From contig JADZCR010000001.1 in assembly GCA_020851465.1 (NCBI GenBank), positions 62,001-126,000 of the forward strand: a stretch of DNA of 64,000 nt. Reading direction: 5' to 3'. Below, piece after piece: positions 43,710-53,799 of the stretch (within the stretch, counting starts at the first letter, position 1; every line of letters begins with the position of its first letter). Source of the DNA: Phycisphaeraceae bacterium. Its GTDB lineage: Bacteria > Planctomycetota > Phycisphaerae > Phycisphaerales > Phycisphaeraceae. The position numbers were made by a program, and so were the translations under genes. The notes under the pieces were generated by a model, which did not search any database, had not been told where the DNA came from, and saw nothing but the letters and a program-made list of their open reading frames with translations.

Positions 43710-45304
43710 TGAGATGTAAGCGACGACCTGTCTCGGATGGCGCAAGGCCCGGCGTGTTGACGCTGGCACTGACGCTGTCGCTCTGTCTGGTCGGCGTCGC
43801 CACCGCGGCAGAGGTTCACTCCAACGGCACCGGCGGCGGACTCTGGAGCGATGCGGCGACCTGGCGCAAAAAGGCTGTACCCGCGCCCGACGACTCCGTC
43901 GTGATCTCCACGGGTGATACCGTCGAGTTTGACCGTGACGACTCGGACAAGCAGACCTGCAAGGAACTCTACATCGACCCGTCCGGCGCACTGACCTACA
44001 ACGGCGGAGGAAAGCGGGTGTTCGTCGTCGGCGGGCCGGTTGAAAGCTACGGCACCATCAAGATCGACGCCTCGCAAAGCAACGACCTGATGGAATTCCG
44101 ACTTGCTGCTGACAAACAGGACAAGCTCTCACTGACGCTGCTCAAGGGCGGCTCGCTGCTGATGTACGGAAAGCCCGGCGGGGAAGGGAAAAACGCGGCG
44201 CTGGTCTGCAAGCCTTCGGTCGCGGCACTGGCGGGATCGCAAGGAATCGTCCAGGCCGGCTCAGGTGCGATGGTGGATCTCCAGCGTGCGGCTGTCGCCG
44301 ACATCAAGATCAACGCATCCTCGATCGATAACACCGGCGCCAAGCCCAACGAAAAAATCAGCATTGCCGACTGTCTTTTCACCGGACAGGGCACGATTTA
44401 TCTCTACGCATGCGATACGCCCTCGATACTCAACAACGTCTTCGCCTATGCGGGCGAGGCTGCTCTGGGCTTCCCGGCGATCACGGTGTACGGCTCGCCG
44501 CTGGCGGACGTACGCGGCAACCATATCAACGGTAAATACGCCACCGGCATTAACGGCTCGGCGCAGAATGAGTCGGCGGTCATCAACAACACCATCGAAA
44601 AATGCGGCTACGGCATCTATTGGTACGGCACCAACGGCATGCTCAAGGGCAATACCTTCAAGAACTGCGACATCGGCATCATCGTTACCTCCATGACCGG
44701 CGTCATCGAGGACTCGATCATTGATGGATCAAAAACCGCGGTCAACATCTCAGGCGCCACGCTCCAGATTAATAATCTCACCGTCACCAATCTCCAGAAA
44801 GACGGCATCCCGATCGATATGCCAAACGGTGTGCTGACGCTGATGAACTGCGATCTCAAGCCTGAGCAGATCAAACTCGCCGGCAACCCGCCGAAGGAAG
44901 GCCCGTGGGTGCTGGCGATGAATTACGTTGTGGTGGGCGTCAAGAATCTCAACGGCCGCAAGCCGATGGTCGAGCTTAAGACCACGACGCCTGAGAAGCC
45001 GCTCGCCCCCGGCGCGGTGGACCCCAATGTCCGCAATTCCCCGGCACCCATTGGTCCGCGGGACATCACGCCTCTGCCGGCATCCAACATGCCGCTGACC
45101 GTGCGTGCGTGGACGATCGGTACCGACGGCAAACCCACCGCCGCCCCCGCGTACACTCTGAGCGTTTTTCTGCCGCTGCCGGCGGATGCCAAACCCGAAG
45201 ATAAGCCGGTCGTGCTGGCGACTCAGAGCATCACGCCGCAAGCAAACTGGTACCGTGCGAAGGCCGACGATCCGACGCCGACGGTGGAGGTGACCCTGCC
45301 ATGA
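43706..45304 (+). CDS. Secreted right-handed parallel beta-helix protein
   Basis: This 532-residue protein has a signal peptide (LTLALTLSLCLVGVATAAE) and a long series of beta-helix coils: CLFTGQGTIYLYACDTPSILNNVF, INNTIEKCGYGIYWYGTNGMLKGNTFKNCDIGI and the NosD-like N-x-x-x-x-x-x-G spacing. The C-terminal ~130 residues form a separate Pro-rich and beta-rich part. Such proteins bind or cleave polysaccharides; no catalytic residues could be assigned. Both ends overlap neighbours by four bases (ATGA), so it is locked into the operon. Confidence 0.72.
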   Translation: MMRCKRRPVSDGARPGVLTLALTLSLCLVGVATAAEVHSNGTGGGLWSDAATWRKKAVPAPDDSVVISTGDTVEFDRDDSDKQTCKELYIDPSGALTYNGGGKRVFVVGGPVESYGTIKIDASQSNDLMEFRLAADKQDKLSLTLLKGGSLLMYGKPGGEGKNAALVCKPSVAALAGSQGIVQAGSGAMVDLQRAAVADIKINASSIDNTGAKPNEKISIADCLFTGQGTIYLYACDTPSILNNVFAYAGEAALGFPAITVYGSPLADVRGNHINGKYATGINGSAQNESAVINNTIEKCGYGIYWYGTNGMLKGNTFKNCDIGIIVTSMTGVIEDSIIDGSKTAVNISGATLQINNLTVTNLQKDGIPIDMPNGVLTLMNCDLKPEQIKLAGNPPKEGPWVLAMNYVVVGVKNLNGRKPMVELKTTTPEKPLAPGAVDPNVRNSPAPIGPRDITPLPASNMPLTVRAWTIGTDGKPTAAPAYTLSVFLPLPADAKPEDKPVVLATQSITPQANWYRAKADDPTPTVEVTLP

Positions 45305-46923
45305 GAATGATCGTTTCGACAGCCCATCATGGATATGGTCAGCGTGACGCGCGCTCGGAGTCGGGTAATCCTGTCAATCGGGTAATGGTCATGGCGCTGG
45401 CGTTCCTGCTGGTGTGCGGGGTGATGACAAGTCCGTCACTGGCACAGCGCAAGGTGACGTTCCCGCCTGCGGAGAGCAAGCCGCCGCCGCCCGCCAAGCC
45501 GCCGCAGAAAGAAATGCGTGCTGGTGAGGACACGGGCATTCTGCCTGACTACGGCCCGGCGCAGCGAAAGACTCAGGTCACCGCGCCCCCGCCGCCTCCC
45601 AATCTCACCGTCATGTACAAGCTCCAGTACGGCGAGACGCTCGAGTACGTCCACCCGGACGGCACCGTGCAGAAGTTCGAGCAATGGAAGAGCTATCCGA
45701 ACGATGCTTATTACCTCGTCGTCAGCTACACCAACGCTCGTCTGGCCGACGGCAACAATTACCAATACGACGTCAAACCGCTGGCGTCGCCGGGATTTGA
45801 TCCGGTTGATATTCCGATCCTGTTCATGGCTGGGGATTATGAGTTCGCGCTGTCGCCCGCCGAAGTCGAAAATCTGCGCAAGTTTCTCACCGGCGGAGGA
45901 ACGATCATCTTCAACGCGGCGCGTGGTCGTGATGAGTTTTCCAACTCCGTAGTGCGCGAGATGCGAAAGGTCTTTCCGCAAAAGAAGTTCATGAAGCTGC
46001 CGCCTGACCACCCGGTATTCAACGCACGGTATCGCATTCAGCAACTGATGACGTTGATTAACGGCACGCAGGCGATGCTGCCGCCGGAGCTTTATTCCAT
46101 CGACATCGGCACGCGGGCGGCGGCGATCCTCGTACCTACCGGGATGGGTGCCGCTTGGGCGGGTGATACCTACAACCCCGCCGGCAAGCATTACGTCGGT
46201 GAAGGTGCGATCCGTCTGGGTGTCAATCTCATCGCCTATGTGCTCGGCGGGACCGAGTACGGCAGATTCCTCTCCCAGGATTTCCCGATCTACAACGGCC
46301 GGACCCGGTCGGGTGATCTCTTCCGCATGGCACAGATCAAATACAACGGGAGCTGGGACGACAACCCCGCTATCCAGAACAGCCTGCTCCAGGGATTAAA
46401 CGAGAATACGGGCATCGGCGTGGACTATGCGCCGTATGCGATAGGGCTTGACGACCCGCAGTTGGGTAGTTTTCCGATGGTTTTTATGACCGGGCACTAC
46501 GATTTTTCGTTTACGCCCGCAGAGATAGCCGGGCTGACGAATTATCTCCAGCGCGGCGGCGTGCTGGTCGCCAGTGCCGCGGCGGGACTCAAGCCGTTTG
46601 ACAATGCGTTTCGCCGTGAGATTCGCAAAGCGTTTCCCAACAGCCAGCTCATCAAACTCCCGCCGACGCATGCCTTGTTCACCGGCGGTTGGGCATCGCT
46701 GGACCGGATCGTGTACACCGAAGCGGCGCGGAAGGACAACCCGCTGCTGGAATATCCAGAGTTTTACGGGCTGTTTATTGATGATCGCCTGGCGGTGATC
46801 TACACGCCCTATGACCTCATGAGCGGTGTGAACCGCGAGTCCAACGCCTACTCGAAAGGCGTGACCAACGATGACGCGATGCGCATCGCGATCAATCTCG
46901 TGACGTATGTGCTGAGCCACTGA
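45301..46923 (+). CDS. Protein with two tandem DUF4159 domains
   Basis: The protein is 540 residues. A hydrophobic export signal lies at ~29-48 (MALAFLLVCGVMTSPSLAQ), followed by a Pro-rich spacer and two similar DUF4159 domains (~115-325 and ~338-540). Shared blocks are PILFMAGDYEFALSP / PMVFMTGHYDFSFTP, LRKFLTGGGTIIFNAA / LTNYLQRGGVLVASAA and VREMRKVFP / RREIRKAFP, each ending in a NLIAYVLG or NLVTYVLS helix. DUF4159 has a glutaminase/VWA-like fold of unknown activity and usually occurs once beside MoxR/BatA genes. A tandem copy in one chain is less usual. Confidence 0.8.
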   Translation: MRMIVSTAHHGYGQRDARSESGNPVNRVMVMALAFLLVCGVMTSPSLAQRKVTFPPAESKPPPPAKPPQKEMRAGEDTGILPDYGPAQRKTQVTAPPPPPNLTVMYKLQYGETLEYVHPDGTVQKFEQWKSYPNDAYYLVVSYTNARLADGNNYQYDVKPLASPGFDPVDIPILFMAGDYEFALSPAEVENLRKFLTGGGTIIFNAARGRDEFSNSVVREMRKVFPQKKFMKLPPDHPVFNARYRIQQLMTLINGTQAMLPPELYSIDIGTRAAAILVPTGMGAAWAGDTYNPAGKHYVGEGAIRLGVNLIAYVLGGTEYGRFLSQDFPIYNGRTRSGDLFRMAQIKYNGSWDDNPAIQNSLLQGLNENTGIGVDYAPYAIGLDDPQLGSFPMVFMTGHYDFSFTPAEIAGLTNYLQRGGVLVASAAAGLKPFDNAFRREIRKAFPNSQLIKLPPTHALFTGGWASLDRIVYTEAARKDNPLLEYPEFYGLFIDDRLAVIYTPYDLMSGVNRESNAYSKGVTNDDAMRIAINLVTYVLSH

Positions 46924-46991
46924 AACGGAAGAACTTCCCTGACAAGGATCACCAAAGCACCGGGTCCATCCCGCGCTCCACAGGAAACACC

Positions 46992-48032
46992 ATGACTACC
47001 GCTGCCAATCCCCCTACCGTGACCCACGCCGCACCGCAGGACATCGAAAAGCAGATCGCTGCGCTGAGCCAGCTCCACCGCGGGATGCTGAGCGAGTTTT
47101 CCAAAGTGATCGTCGGCCAGCGTGAGGTGCTTGAGGAACTGCTCATCACCGTCTTCGCCGGCGGCCACAATCTGCTCGAAGGTGTGCCGGGGCTTGCCAA
47201 GACGCTCATGATCAACACGCTGGCGCGGCTGCTGTCGCTGGATTTCAAGCGGATCCAGTTCACACCCGACCTGATGCCCAGCGACATCGTGGGGACCAAC
47301 GTCATCGAGGACGACCACACGACCGGCAAGCGCGTGACGGTCTTCGTCGCAGGCCCGATCTTCACCAACATCGTGCTGGCTGACGAAATCAACCGCACGC
47401 CTCCCAAGACTCAGGCGGCGCTCCTCCAGGCCATGCAGGAAAAGGAAGTGACCTCCGGCGGCAAGACGTACCGGCTGGCGGCACCGTTCTTCGTCCTGGC
47501 GACCCAGAACCCGATCGATCAGGAAGGCACCTACCCGCTGCCTGAGGCGCAGAAAGACCGCTTCCTTCTCAACACCTTCATCAAGTACCCCACGATGGAG
47601 GATGAGGAAGCCATCGTGGATCGCACCACGACCAACGAAGTGCCGGAGCTTAAAGCCTACTGCGACCGCGACAGTCTGCTGCGCTATCAGAAACTGGTGC
47701 GCAGCATCCCGGTGAGCAAGCATGTGACCGGCTACGCGGTGGATCTGGTCCGCGCAACTCGCCCCAATGAGCCGGGGGTTCCTGCATTCGTCAAGGAACA
47801 GGTCGGCTGGGGAGCCGGCCCCCGTGCCAGCCAGGCATTGATCCTCTGCGCCAAGACCTATGCCGCATTGAACGGCCGGGTGAACGTGTCGGTGCAGGAC
47901 ATTCAGCACCTGGCGTTGCCCGTGTTGCGTCACCGCATCTCGGCGAGCTTCGTCGCCGAGGCTGAGGGCATCAGCACGGACGCGATCGTGACCCGACTGC
48001 TCAAGGAAGTGCCTGAGCGGAGCACAAAGTAA
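46992..48032 (+). CDS. MoxR-family AAA+ ATPase
   Basis: A 346-residue cytoplasmic AAA+ chaperone-type ATPase. Walker A is G64-V-P-G-L-A-K-T71, Walker B is IVLADEINR, and sensor 1 is FVLATQNP. QFTPDLMPSDIVG and PLPEAQKDRF are MoxR signatures. MoxR proteins act with VWA-domain partners to assemble or activate envelope or metal-containing complexes. The DUF58 and BatA-like genes immediately downstream are its standard partners. Confidence 0.93.
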   Translation: MTTAANPPTVTHAAPQDIEKQIAALSQLHRGMLSEFSKVIVGQREVLEELLITVFAGGHNLLEGVPGLAKTLMINTLARLLSLDFKRIQFTPDLMPSDIVGTNVIEDDHTTGKRVTVFVAGPIFTNIVLADEINRTPPKTQAALLQAMQEKEVTSGGKTYRLAAPFFVLATQNPIDQEGTYPLPEAQKDRFLLNTFIKYPTMEDEEAIVDRTTTNEVPELKAYCDRDSLLRYQKLVRSIPVSKHVTGYAVDLVRATRPNEPGVPAFVKEQVGWGAGPRASQALILCAKTYAALNGRVNVSVQDIQHLALPVLRHRISASFVAEAEGISTDAIVTRLLKEVPERSTK

Positions 48033-48087
48033 TCGACCACACGCGAGGCTCCGCAGGTCCGTGCGAGACTCCCTCAGGCGATAAACC

Positions 48088-49104
48088 ATGACCGCAGCTC
48101 CAACCCCAACTCGGCCGCCCACGAGCCTGATGCGCTCGATCATCCAGAAGCTGCGCCGCGCGCTGACCGATACCGGCCAGACGCAGGTGATCACGGAAGT
48201 GATGCAGGGCGGTGATCCGAATCGCTATCTCGATCCGTCGATCCTCTCGAAGGTCGGCATTTCGCCGCTGCTGGCAAAGCTGGTTGTCGAGGGATTCATC
48301 AATGGTCTGCATAAAAGCCCGTTTCACGGATTTTCCGTCGAGTTCGCCGACCACCGTGAGTATGTGCCGGGCGATGACCTCAAATACATCGACTGGCACC
48401 TATTCGCGCGGACCGACCACTACTACATCAAGCGTTACGAGGAAGAAACCAATCTCCGTTGCTATATCCTGCTCGACCGCTCGGCGTCGATGGCCTTCGG
48501 CACGGGCAAAATCACCAAGTGGGATTACTCCTGCTTTCTGGCGACCTGTCTGGCATACCTCATCATCAAGCAGCAGGACGCAGCGGGGCTTGCACTGTTC
48601 GGCGCCAAGCCCGGCATCATGGTTCCCGCCCGCGCCAAGACCGTACACCTGCGGCAAATGATGCAGGTGATGATCAACAACCCGCCGTCTGGTGATACCG
48701 ATGTCGCCTCCAGCCTCCGGGCCATCACGCGAAACCTCAAACGACGCGGGCTGGTCGTCGTCATCAGCGATCTCATCGACGACCCGGAGACGACGCTCCG
48801 CTCGATCCGTCTGCTTGCAAGCCATAAGCATGATGTGATCGTATTTCATGTGCAGGACGCGGCAGAGCTGGAGTTCACCTTTGATGGTGCGACGCTTTTC
48901 AAGGACATGGAAACCGGCGAGGAGTTGGAGATCGACCCCTCAGCCGTGCGTGCGACCTATCTCCAGCGGATGAACGAAGTGTGCGACTTCTACCGCAAGG
49001 GACTGACCGAGGTCGGCATCGATTACCAACTGATCAATACCCGCATGCCTTATGACCACGCGCTGTCGGCATACTTGAAACGCCGGGCAAGGACGAGGAA
49101 GTAA
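48088..49104 (+). CDS. DUF58 family protein with VWA-like domain
   Basis: This 338-residue protein has the DUF58 signature stretch YVPGDDLKYIDWHLFARTD followed by a MIDAS-like LLDRSASMAFG and VVVISDLIDD. DUF58 proteins follow MoxR genes and probably serve as their substrate adaptor. It lacks the N-terminal membrane hairpin found in some family members, so this one is cytoplasmic or peripheral. It begins 55 bases after the moxR-like gene. Confidence 0.9.
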   Translation: MTAAPTPTRPPTSLMRSIIQKLRRALTDTGQTQVITEVMQGGDPNRYLDPSILSKVGISPLLAKLVVEGFINGLHKSPFHGFSVEFADHREYVPGDDLKYIDWHLFARTDHYYIKRYEEETNLRCYILLDRSASMAFGTGKITKWDYSCFLATCLAYLIIKQQDAAGLALFGAKPGIMVPARAKTVHLRQMMQVMINNPPSGDTDVASSLRAITRNLKRRGLVVVISDLIDDPETTLRSIRLLASHKHDVIVFHVQDAAELEFTFDGATLFKDMETGEELEIDPSAVRATYLQRMNEVCDFYRKGLTEVGIDYQLINTRMPYDHALSAYLKRRARTRK

Positions 49105-49192
49105 TGGTTTTTGAATCAACAGATCCGGGCCGGAGCGGTTTTCATCGCTCCGCCTCACACCTTCGAGTGCCGATGCGCGCGGAGGTGAATCC

Positions 49193-51391
49193 ATGATTAC
49201 TCTCCTGGCGCCGCTGGCATTGTTCGGCGCGGCCCTGCTCGCCATCCCGATTTTGATTCACCTGTTCAAGCCGCGCAAAGTGCGGCAGACGCCGTTTTCC
49301 AGTCTGCGCTGGCTGCATCTGACGCAGCAGAAACTCGCCCGACGCATCAAGTGGCATCAGGTGTTGCTCTTTCTGCTCCGTGCTGCGTTTATTCTGCTGC
49401 TGGTGCTTGCGCTGGCTAAGCCGATGCTCGCTCCGCGCGGCTCGACCGGGCTGACTGAACGATTCATCGTCCTCGATGTCAGTCGGAGCATGAGCTACCA
49501 GCCGACGGGACGTGAAAGCCCGATTGATCTGGGAAAGAAAATCGCGGTTGATCTGGTGACCAGCGGCATGGCGGGCGACCGCACGACCGTGCTGCTGACG
49601 GGCACGTCAACCCGCTCACTGGGGCCGCTGGCACGCGACCCGCAGATTTATCTCGCGGCGCTCAAGGCGGCAGAAGCGACCAGCAGCGATACCGATCTGA
49701 CCTCGTCGCTCCAGGTCATCCGTCCGATGCTCGCTCGGCGGCGGCCGGGTACCACCGGTGAAATCTACTTCATCACTGACAACCATCAGCGGGCGTGGCG
49801 TCAGGGTGAAATCGCGGGCTTTCTCAAGGATCTCGACGCCCAGGTGAAGGTGAAGGTCATCGATGTCGGCGTCAACGCGGCGCAGAACGCATGGATCGCC
49901 GACGCTGAGCTGATCCCCATCGGCGAAGGACGACGGCTGATCCGCGTGAAAGTCGGCGGCGTGGGGGACGCTTCGCAGGAACGCACCGTCAAGCTCACCG
50001 GTCTGGCGGGACTTGCGGAGCTTTCAACTAAAGTGAAAGTTCAACCGCGGGGTCTGGTGCAGGCGGACATCGAATTACCCGCAGGCTACAGCCTGACCGG
50101 CAAGGTCGCTCGTATCTCGCTCGATCCGCCCGACGCCTTACCCAGCGACGACGACTTTTTCCTCAATCTGGATTCCCATGCACAGGTCAAGGTGCTCCTG
50201 GTCGAAGCAGAATCATCACAGACCGAATCTCTGCGGCCGGGGCTGTATATCGCCAAGGCACTCGAAGCGCTGGCGAAAAACGGCCGCGCGCTTCAACTGG
50301 TGATGCGGACGCACACGTCGGTGCAGCCCGCTGATATCGTCGATGCCGATGCGGTGATTTTTGCGGAAGTTCCCGAAGTGCCGGACAACGTCGTCAAGGC
50401 ACTGGAGACGCGCGTGAAGACCGGAGGAGGTCTGGCGATCTTCCTGGGGCCGGAAATTCAGCAGAACTTCTACAACACTCGGCTCTGGAATCCCGCGACG
50501 CCTTCCGATTGTCTGCTCCCCGTTGCACTGAAAAAACCAACCGACGGAGACAGGCTCGATCCGATCACGAACATCGAATGGTCGCATCCGCTGCTGGCAC
50601 CGATTTATGACCCGGTGTTTGGCGATCTGCCGCAGGTCCAGTTCCAGGGGCATTTCGAGTTTGAAGGCGAGCCTAGAGACAGCCAGGTGCTGGCTCGGAT
50701 CAATTCCCAAACACCTGCGATCATCGAGCGAGCGCTCGGTATCGGCCGCGTCGTGCTGTTCAACACCACCGCCAACGATGTCTGGAGCAACCTTCCCCGC
50801 AAAAAGAGTTTCGTTCCCTTGATGGATCGTCTATTGACTCACCTGAGCGGTGCGACGCTCCGGCGGAGCTTTGACGTGGGTGACACGGTGGCTCTGCCGC
50901 TGGCAAACCGATCGGACGAAGGCACCGTGACGGTCACCAGTCCCACCGGCAAGAAGCTCACCCCCGCGTTGCGGGAGGAGGCCGGCCGCACCGTGATGCG
51001 ACTCGACAATCTCACCGAGCCGGGTGTTTACCGCGTTGAGCAGACCACACAGGCAAGCGCAGGCGGTCCCGGAGGGTTGGCGACGTTCGCCTTTGTCGTA
51101 CAGACCGGCCGAGGTGACAGCGTGCTGACGCCGACGGAGACCGACACACTCCGCAAGTGGTGGGATCCGGTACCGCTGGACATGGCAACGGCAGAGATCG
51201 CGCAGAAGGCGGTCGCCACACAATCACGCTACGAGCTTTGGCCGTGGTTGCTGGCACTGGGCGCGATCTTACTGCTGGCGGAAATGTTTTTCGTGCATTG
51301 GCTCTGTCCGAAGGTCAACCCCGCCGTCGCCGAATCCATGGTGCCGCGACAAGGCATCTTCACCGTCCGCACCGCCGAGAAAGTGGCGTAA
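49193..51391 (+). CDS. BatA-like membrane protein with VWA domain
   Basis: A 732-residue protein with the BatA N-terminal double membrane segment (LLAPLALFGAALLAIPILIHLFKPRK, then a second at ~60-80). A VWA domain follows with an intact MIDAS motif, D-V-S-R-S-M, near residue 97. A beta-rich middle and a GATase-like region around 330-480 come next, with a final TM near 690-712. VWA proteins of this type sit in the membrane and bind the MoxR ATPase or client proteins through Mg2+. Confidence 0.85.
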   Translation: MITLLAPLALFGAALLAIPILIHLFKPRKVRQTPFSSLRWLHLTQQKLARRIKWHQVLLFLLRAAFILLLVLALAKPMLAPRGSTGLTERFIVLDVSRSMSYQPTGRESPIDLGKKIAVDLVTSGMAGDRTTVLLTGTSTRSLGPLARDPQIYLAALKAAEATSSDTDLTSSLQVIRPMLARRRPGTTGEIYFITDNHQRAWRQGEIAGFLKDLDAQVKVKVIDVGVNAAQNAWIADAELIPIGEGRRLIRVKVGGVGDASQERTVKLTGLAGLAELSTKVKVQPRGLVQADIELPAGYSLTGKVARISLDPPDALPSDDDFFLNLDSHAQVKVLLVEAESSQTESLRPGLYIAKALEALAKNGRALQLVMRTHTSVQPADIVDADAVIFAEVPEVPDNVVKALETRVKTGGGLAIFLGPEIQQNFYNTRLWNPATPSDCLLPVALKKPTDGDRLDPITNIEWSHPLLAPIYDPVFGDLPQVQFQGHFEFEGEPRDSQVLARINSQTPAIIERALGIGRVVLFNTTANDVWSNLPRKKSFVPLMDRLLTHLSGATLRRSFDVGDTVALPLANRSDEGTVTVTSPTGKKLTPALREEAGRTVMRLDNLTEPGVYRVEQTTQASAGGPGGLATFAFVVQTGRGDSVLTPTETDTLRKWWDPVPLDMATAEIAQKAVATQSRYELWPWLLALGAILLLAEMFFVHWLCPKVNPAVAESMVPRQGIFTVRTAEKVA

Positions 51392-51403
51392 CTGATAGCT
51401 TCC

Positions 51404-53653
51404 ATGCCGCACCAATTCTCCCTCAACGTCGTGCCTCTCCTACCCGTCTGGGCCGTTCTGGCGGTCGGCGCGCTGCTGCTGCTGCTCTTGGCGCAAGGCT
51501 CGCTGTTGCTACTGCGGAAAAAGGTTCCCTCCCGATGGGTCGCCATCCTCGGCGTGTTGCGCGTGGCGATCGTGATCGTCTTCGTGGTCTGCCTGCTCCA
51601 GCCGACGATTTCCTTTCATCGTGACATCCGGCAATTGCCGGACCTGGTCCTGATGGTCGATACGTCGATGAGCATGAACAACAAGACCAGCTCCGGCCAG
51701 ACCCGGCTCGCCGACACTCTCTCTGACCTGCGGTCGAGCAGTCTGATGGCGGATCTCCAGAAGCAATACAACATTCACTGGTTTGCCTTCGACCGCACGG
51801 CTTACCCGATCGAGTCAGCTGATCTGGCGACACTCAAAGCGGTGGGCGACACCACGCGATTCTCCGACAGCTTGACGACGGCATGGGACTATCAGCGTCA
51901 GGCTGATGGTCAGACGACTACCGCCGGGAAAAATGCGTCCGCTCGCGTGGTGCTCATCAGCGACGGCAACGATCTGGGAACGGATGATGTCGTCGATGCA
52001 GCGCGCCGACTGGGTGTCACGATCGACACGCTCGCGCCCAAGCCTTCCATCGCCGGTCAATCCGCCAGCCGTGTCGTCATCTCCAGCGTGCAGAGTCCGC
52101 GCCGTGTGCTGCTGGGATCAGAAGCACAATTCGTCATCACCTTGCGGGCCGATGGCACACCCTCAGGTCCGGTGACTGTCGAACTGCTCGATGACAACAA
52201 GCCGGTGCTCTCTCAGGAAGTGGTTTTCAAGCAGGGAGAAAACGAAAAGCAGGTCATCATCACCGACCAGCCGACGGAGGTTGGACTGCGGCCATATGAG
52301 ATTCACCTCTCCGGTGCTGCCGCCCCCGCTGCGGATGCCGCCAAACCTTACAAACTCAGCGTCGGCGTGCTCGACACGAAAACAGAGGTGCTGTTTATCG
52401 AGGAGACCTGGCGATGGGCGTTCAAATTCCTGCGTCAGGTACTCGAAGACGATCCCAGCTTCTCAATGACAGCGATGCTTTCGCGCGGACCTGGACGATG
52501 GGTTCAGTTCGGCGAACCTGACCGCAAGGTGCAGCTAGGCGGCTTCCCGCAGAGTAAGTCGGAAATCGAGTGGTACGACACGATCGTGCTGGGTGATGTC
52601 AACCCGAAGCGCTGGCCGCGCTCGCTGGCGCCGGCGATTCATCACCTCGTCGCTGAAGAGGGCAAGTCGCTGGTCCTCATCGCAGGACCGTCACTGGCCG
52701 CGGTGGCGGAGACGCCGGAGATCGCATCGCTGCTGCCGGTCGAGTTGACCCGCGAGTCAGCACTTCCGGTCGAAGGGCCTATCGAGATTCGCAAGAGCCG
52801 TGAGGGTGCAGCGTCGCCGTTCTTTTTCAATCAGGTTGGCAGTCTGCCTGCGCTTGACCGGATCTACCCACCGCTGCGAAAGCGGCCGGCGGCGACGATC
52901 CTGCTCGAAGCGACACGCCAAGGCAACAACTACGGCAACATCATCGTGATGGCGGAACACACCGTCGGTAAGGGACGGGTGCTCTTCATCGGCACGGATA
53001 CGCTTTGGAAATGGCAGATGTTCGGCCAGCAGGACGAGCACGGCGTGACGCCGTACAAGGCATTCTGGCAGCAGGCGCTGCGGGCACTGGCTCCGATCCG
53101 TCCGTCCACCGGCGCGGTGAACCTTTACGTCCAGGCGGAGCGCACCCGTTACGAGGCAGGCAAGCGCGTCGTGCTGCACGCCCAGATCAAGTCCGACCGA
53201 CCGATCACCCAGCCCGTGCTGACCGCGACGGTCACGCTACCCAACGATAAACAGATCCCGCTGGCACTGGCTGCGGACCCGACGAAACCTAACAGCTACA
53301 GCACCGAGTTTGAGAGCACGATGGCCGGACGGCATAAAATCACCGCATCCGTAAACAGCGAAGGCAAACTGCTGGCGGAAGTGGTCACCCCCATCGACAT
53401 CGAAGAGCCGCGAGGCGAAGCGTCCGGCACGGATGTGGACGCTGCTAATCTCGCCCGCATCGCCTCCGCCACCGGCGGAAAGGCGATCAACCTCGACGAT
53501 GCGAAAACCTGGCCGACTTCCGTTACCACGGATCGTGTCACACTCGATAAGCGGCACGACTGGGATCTATGGAACAACTTCACGCTGCTGGTCGTGCTGT
53601 GCCTGCTGCTGGGAACGGACTGGTTGCTGCGTCTGCTGCGCGGGTATGTTTGA
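51404..53653 (+). CDS. VWA / glutamine-amidotransferase-like membrane protein
   Basis: This 749-residue protein has two N-terminal TM segments (~10-35 and ~44-65) and a VWA domain with MIDAS D-T-S-M-S-M near 86. An Ig-like domain lies at ~215-320, and a class-I-GATase-like Rossmann domain at ~325-520 (DTIVLGDVNPKRWP, LIAGPSLAAV). A beta-sandwich and a final TM (NNFTLLVVLCLLLGTDWLLRLL) follow. The catalytic triad of true amidotransferases is not evident, so the domain is probably structural. The protein fragment at the far right end of the window has the same kind of C-terminus, indicating a paralog. It ends the envelope operon. Confidence 0.82.
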   Translation: MPHQFSLNVVPLLPVWAVLAVGALLLLLLAQGSLLLLRKKVPSRWVAILGVLRVAIVIVFVVCLLQPTISFHRDIRQLPDLVLMVDTSMSMNNKTSSGQTRLADTLSDLRSSSLMADLQKQYNIHWFAFDRTAYPIESADLATLKAVGDTTRFSDSLTTAWDYQRQADGQTTTAGKNASARVVLISDGNDLGTDDVVDAARRLGVTIDTLAPKPSIAGQSASRVVISSVQSPRRVLLGSEAQFVITLRADGTPSGPVTVELLDDNKPVLSQEVVFKQGENEKQVIITDQPTEVGLRPYEIHLSGAAAPAADAAKPYKLSVGVLDTKTEVLFIEETWRWAFKFLRQVLEDDPSFSMTAMLSRGPGRWVQFGEPDRKVQLGGFPQSKSEIEWYDTIVLGDVNPKRWPRSLAPAIHHLVAEEGKSLVLIAGPSLAAVAETPEIASLLPVELTRESALPVEGPIEIRKSREGAASPFFFNQVGSLPALDRIYPPLRKRPAATILLEATRQGNNYGNIIVMAEHTVGKGRVLFIGTDTLWKWQMFGQQDEHGVTPYKAFWQQALRALAPIRPSTGAVNLYVQAERTRYEAGKRVVLHAQIKSDRPITQPVLTATVTLPNDKQIPLALAADPTKPNSYSTEFESTMAGRHKITASVNSEGKLLAEVVTPIDIEEPRGEASGTDVDAANLARIASATGGKAINLDDAKTWPTSVTTDRVTLDKRHDWDLWNNFTLLVVLCLLLGTDWLLRLLRGYV

Positions 53654-53799
53654 CCGACACATCCATCGCGAAGTTCACGAGACACTAAAAGGCTGGAGAT
53701 TTACGGGAATAACAGCCATTTCCCGCCATGAAGCGGAAGTCTGACGCTGTCGTCGATATCATTCTCATAACGACAAGCGATTTAATCAGGCATCCCGCC

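Noticed and set aside
42207-43991. 594-codon leftward frame opposite the PA14-PKD-TPR gene
   Set aside because: Composition is Arg/His-rich shadow type, with no domain, and it contradicts the well-supported sense gene.
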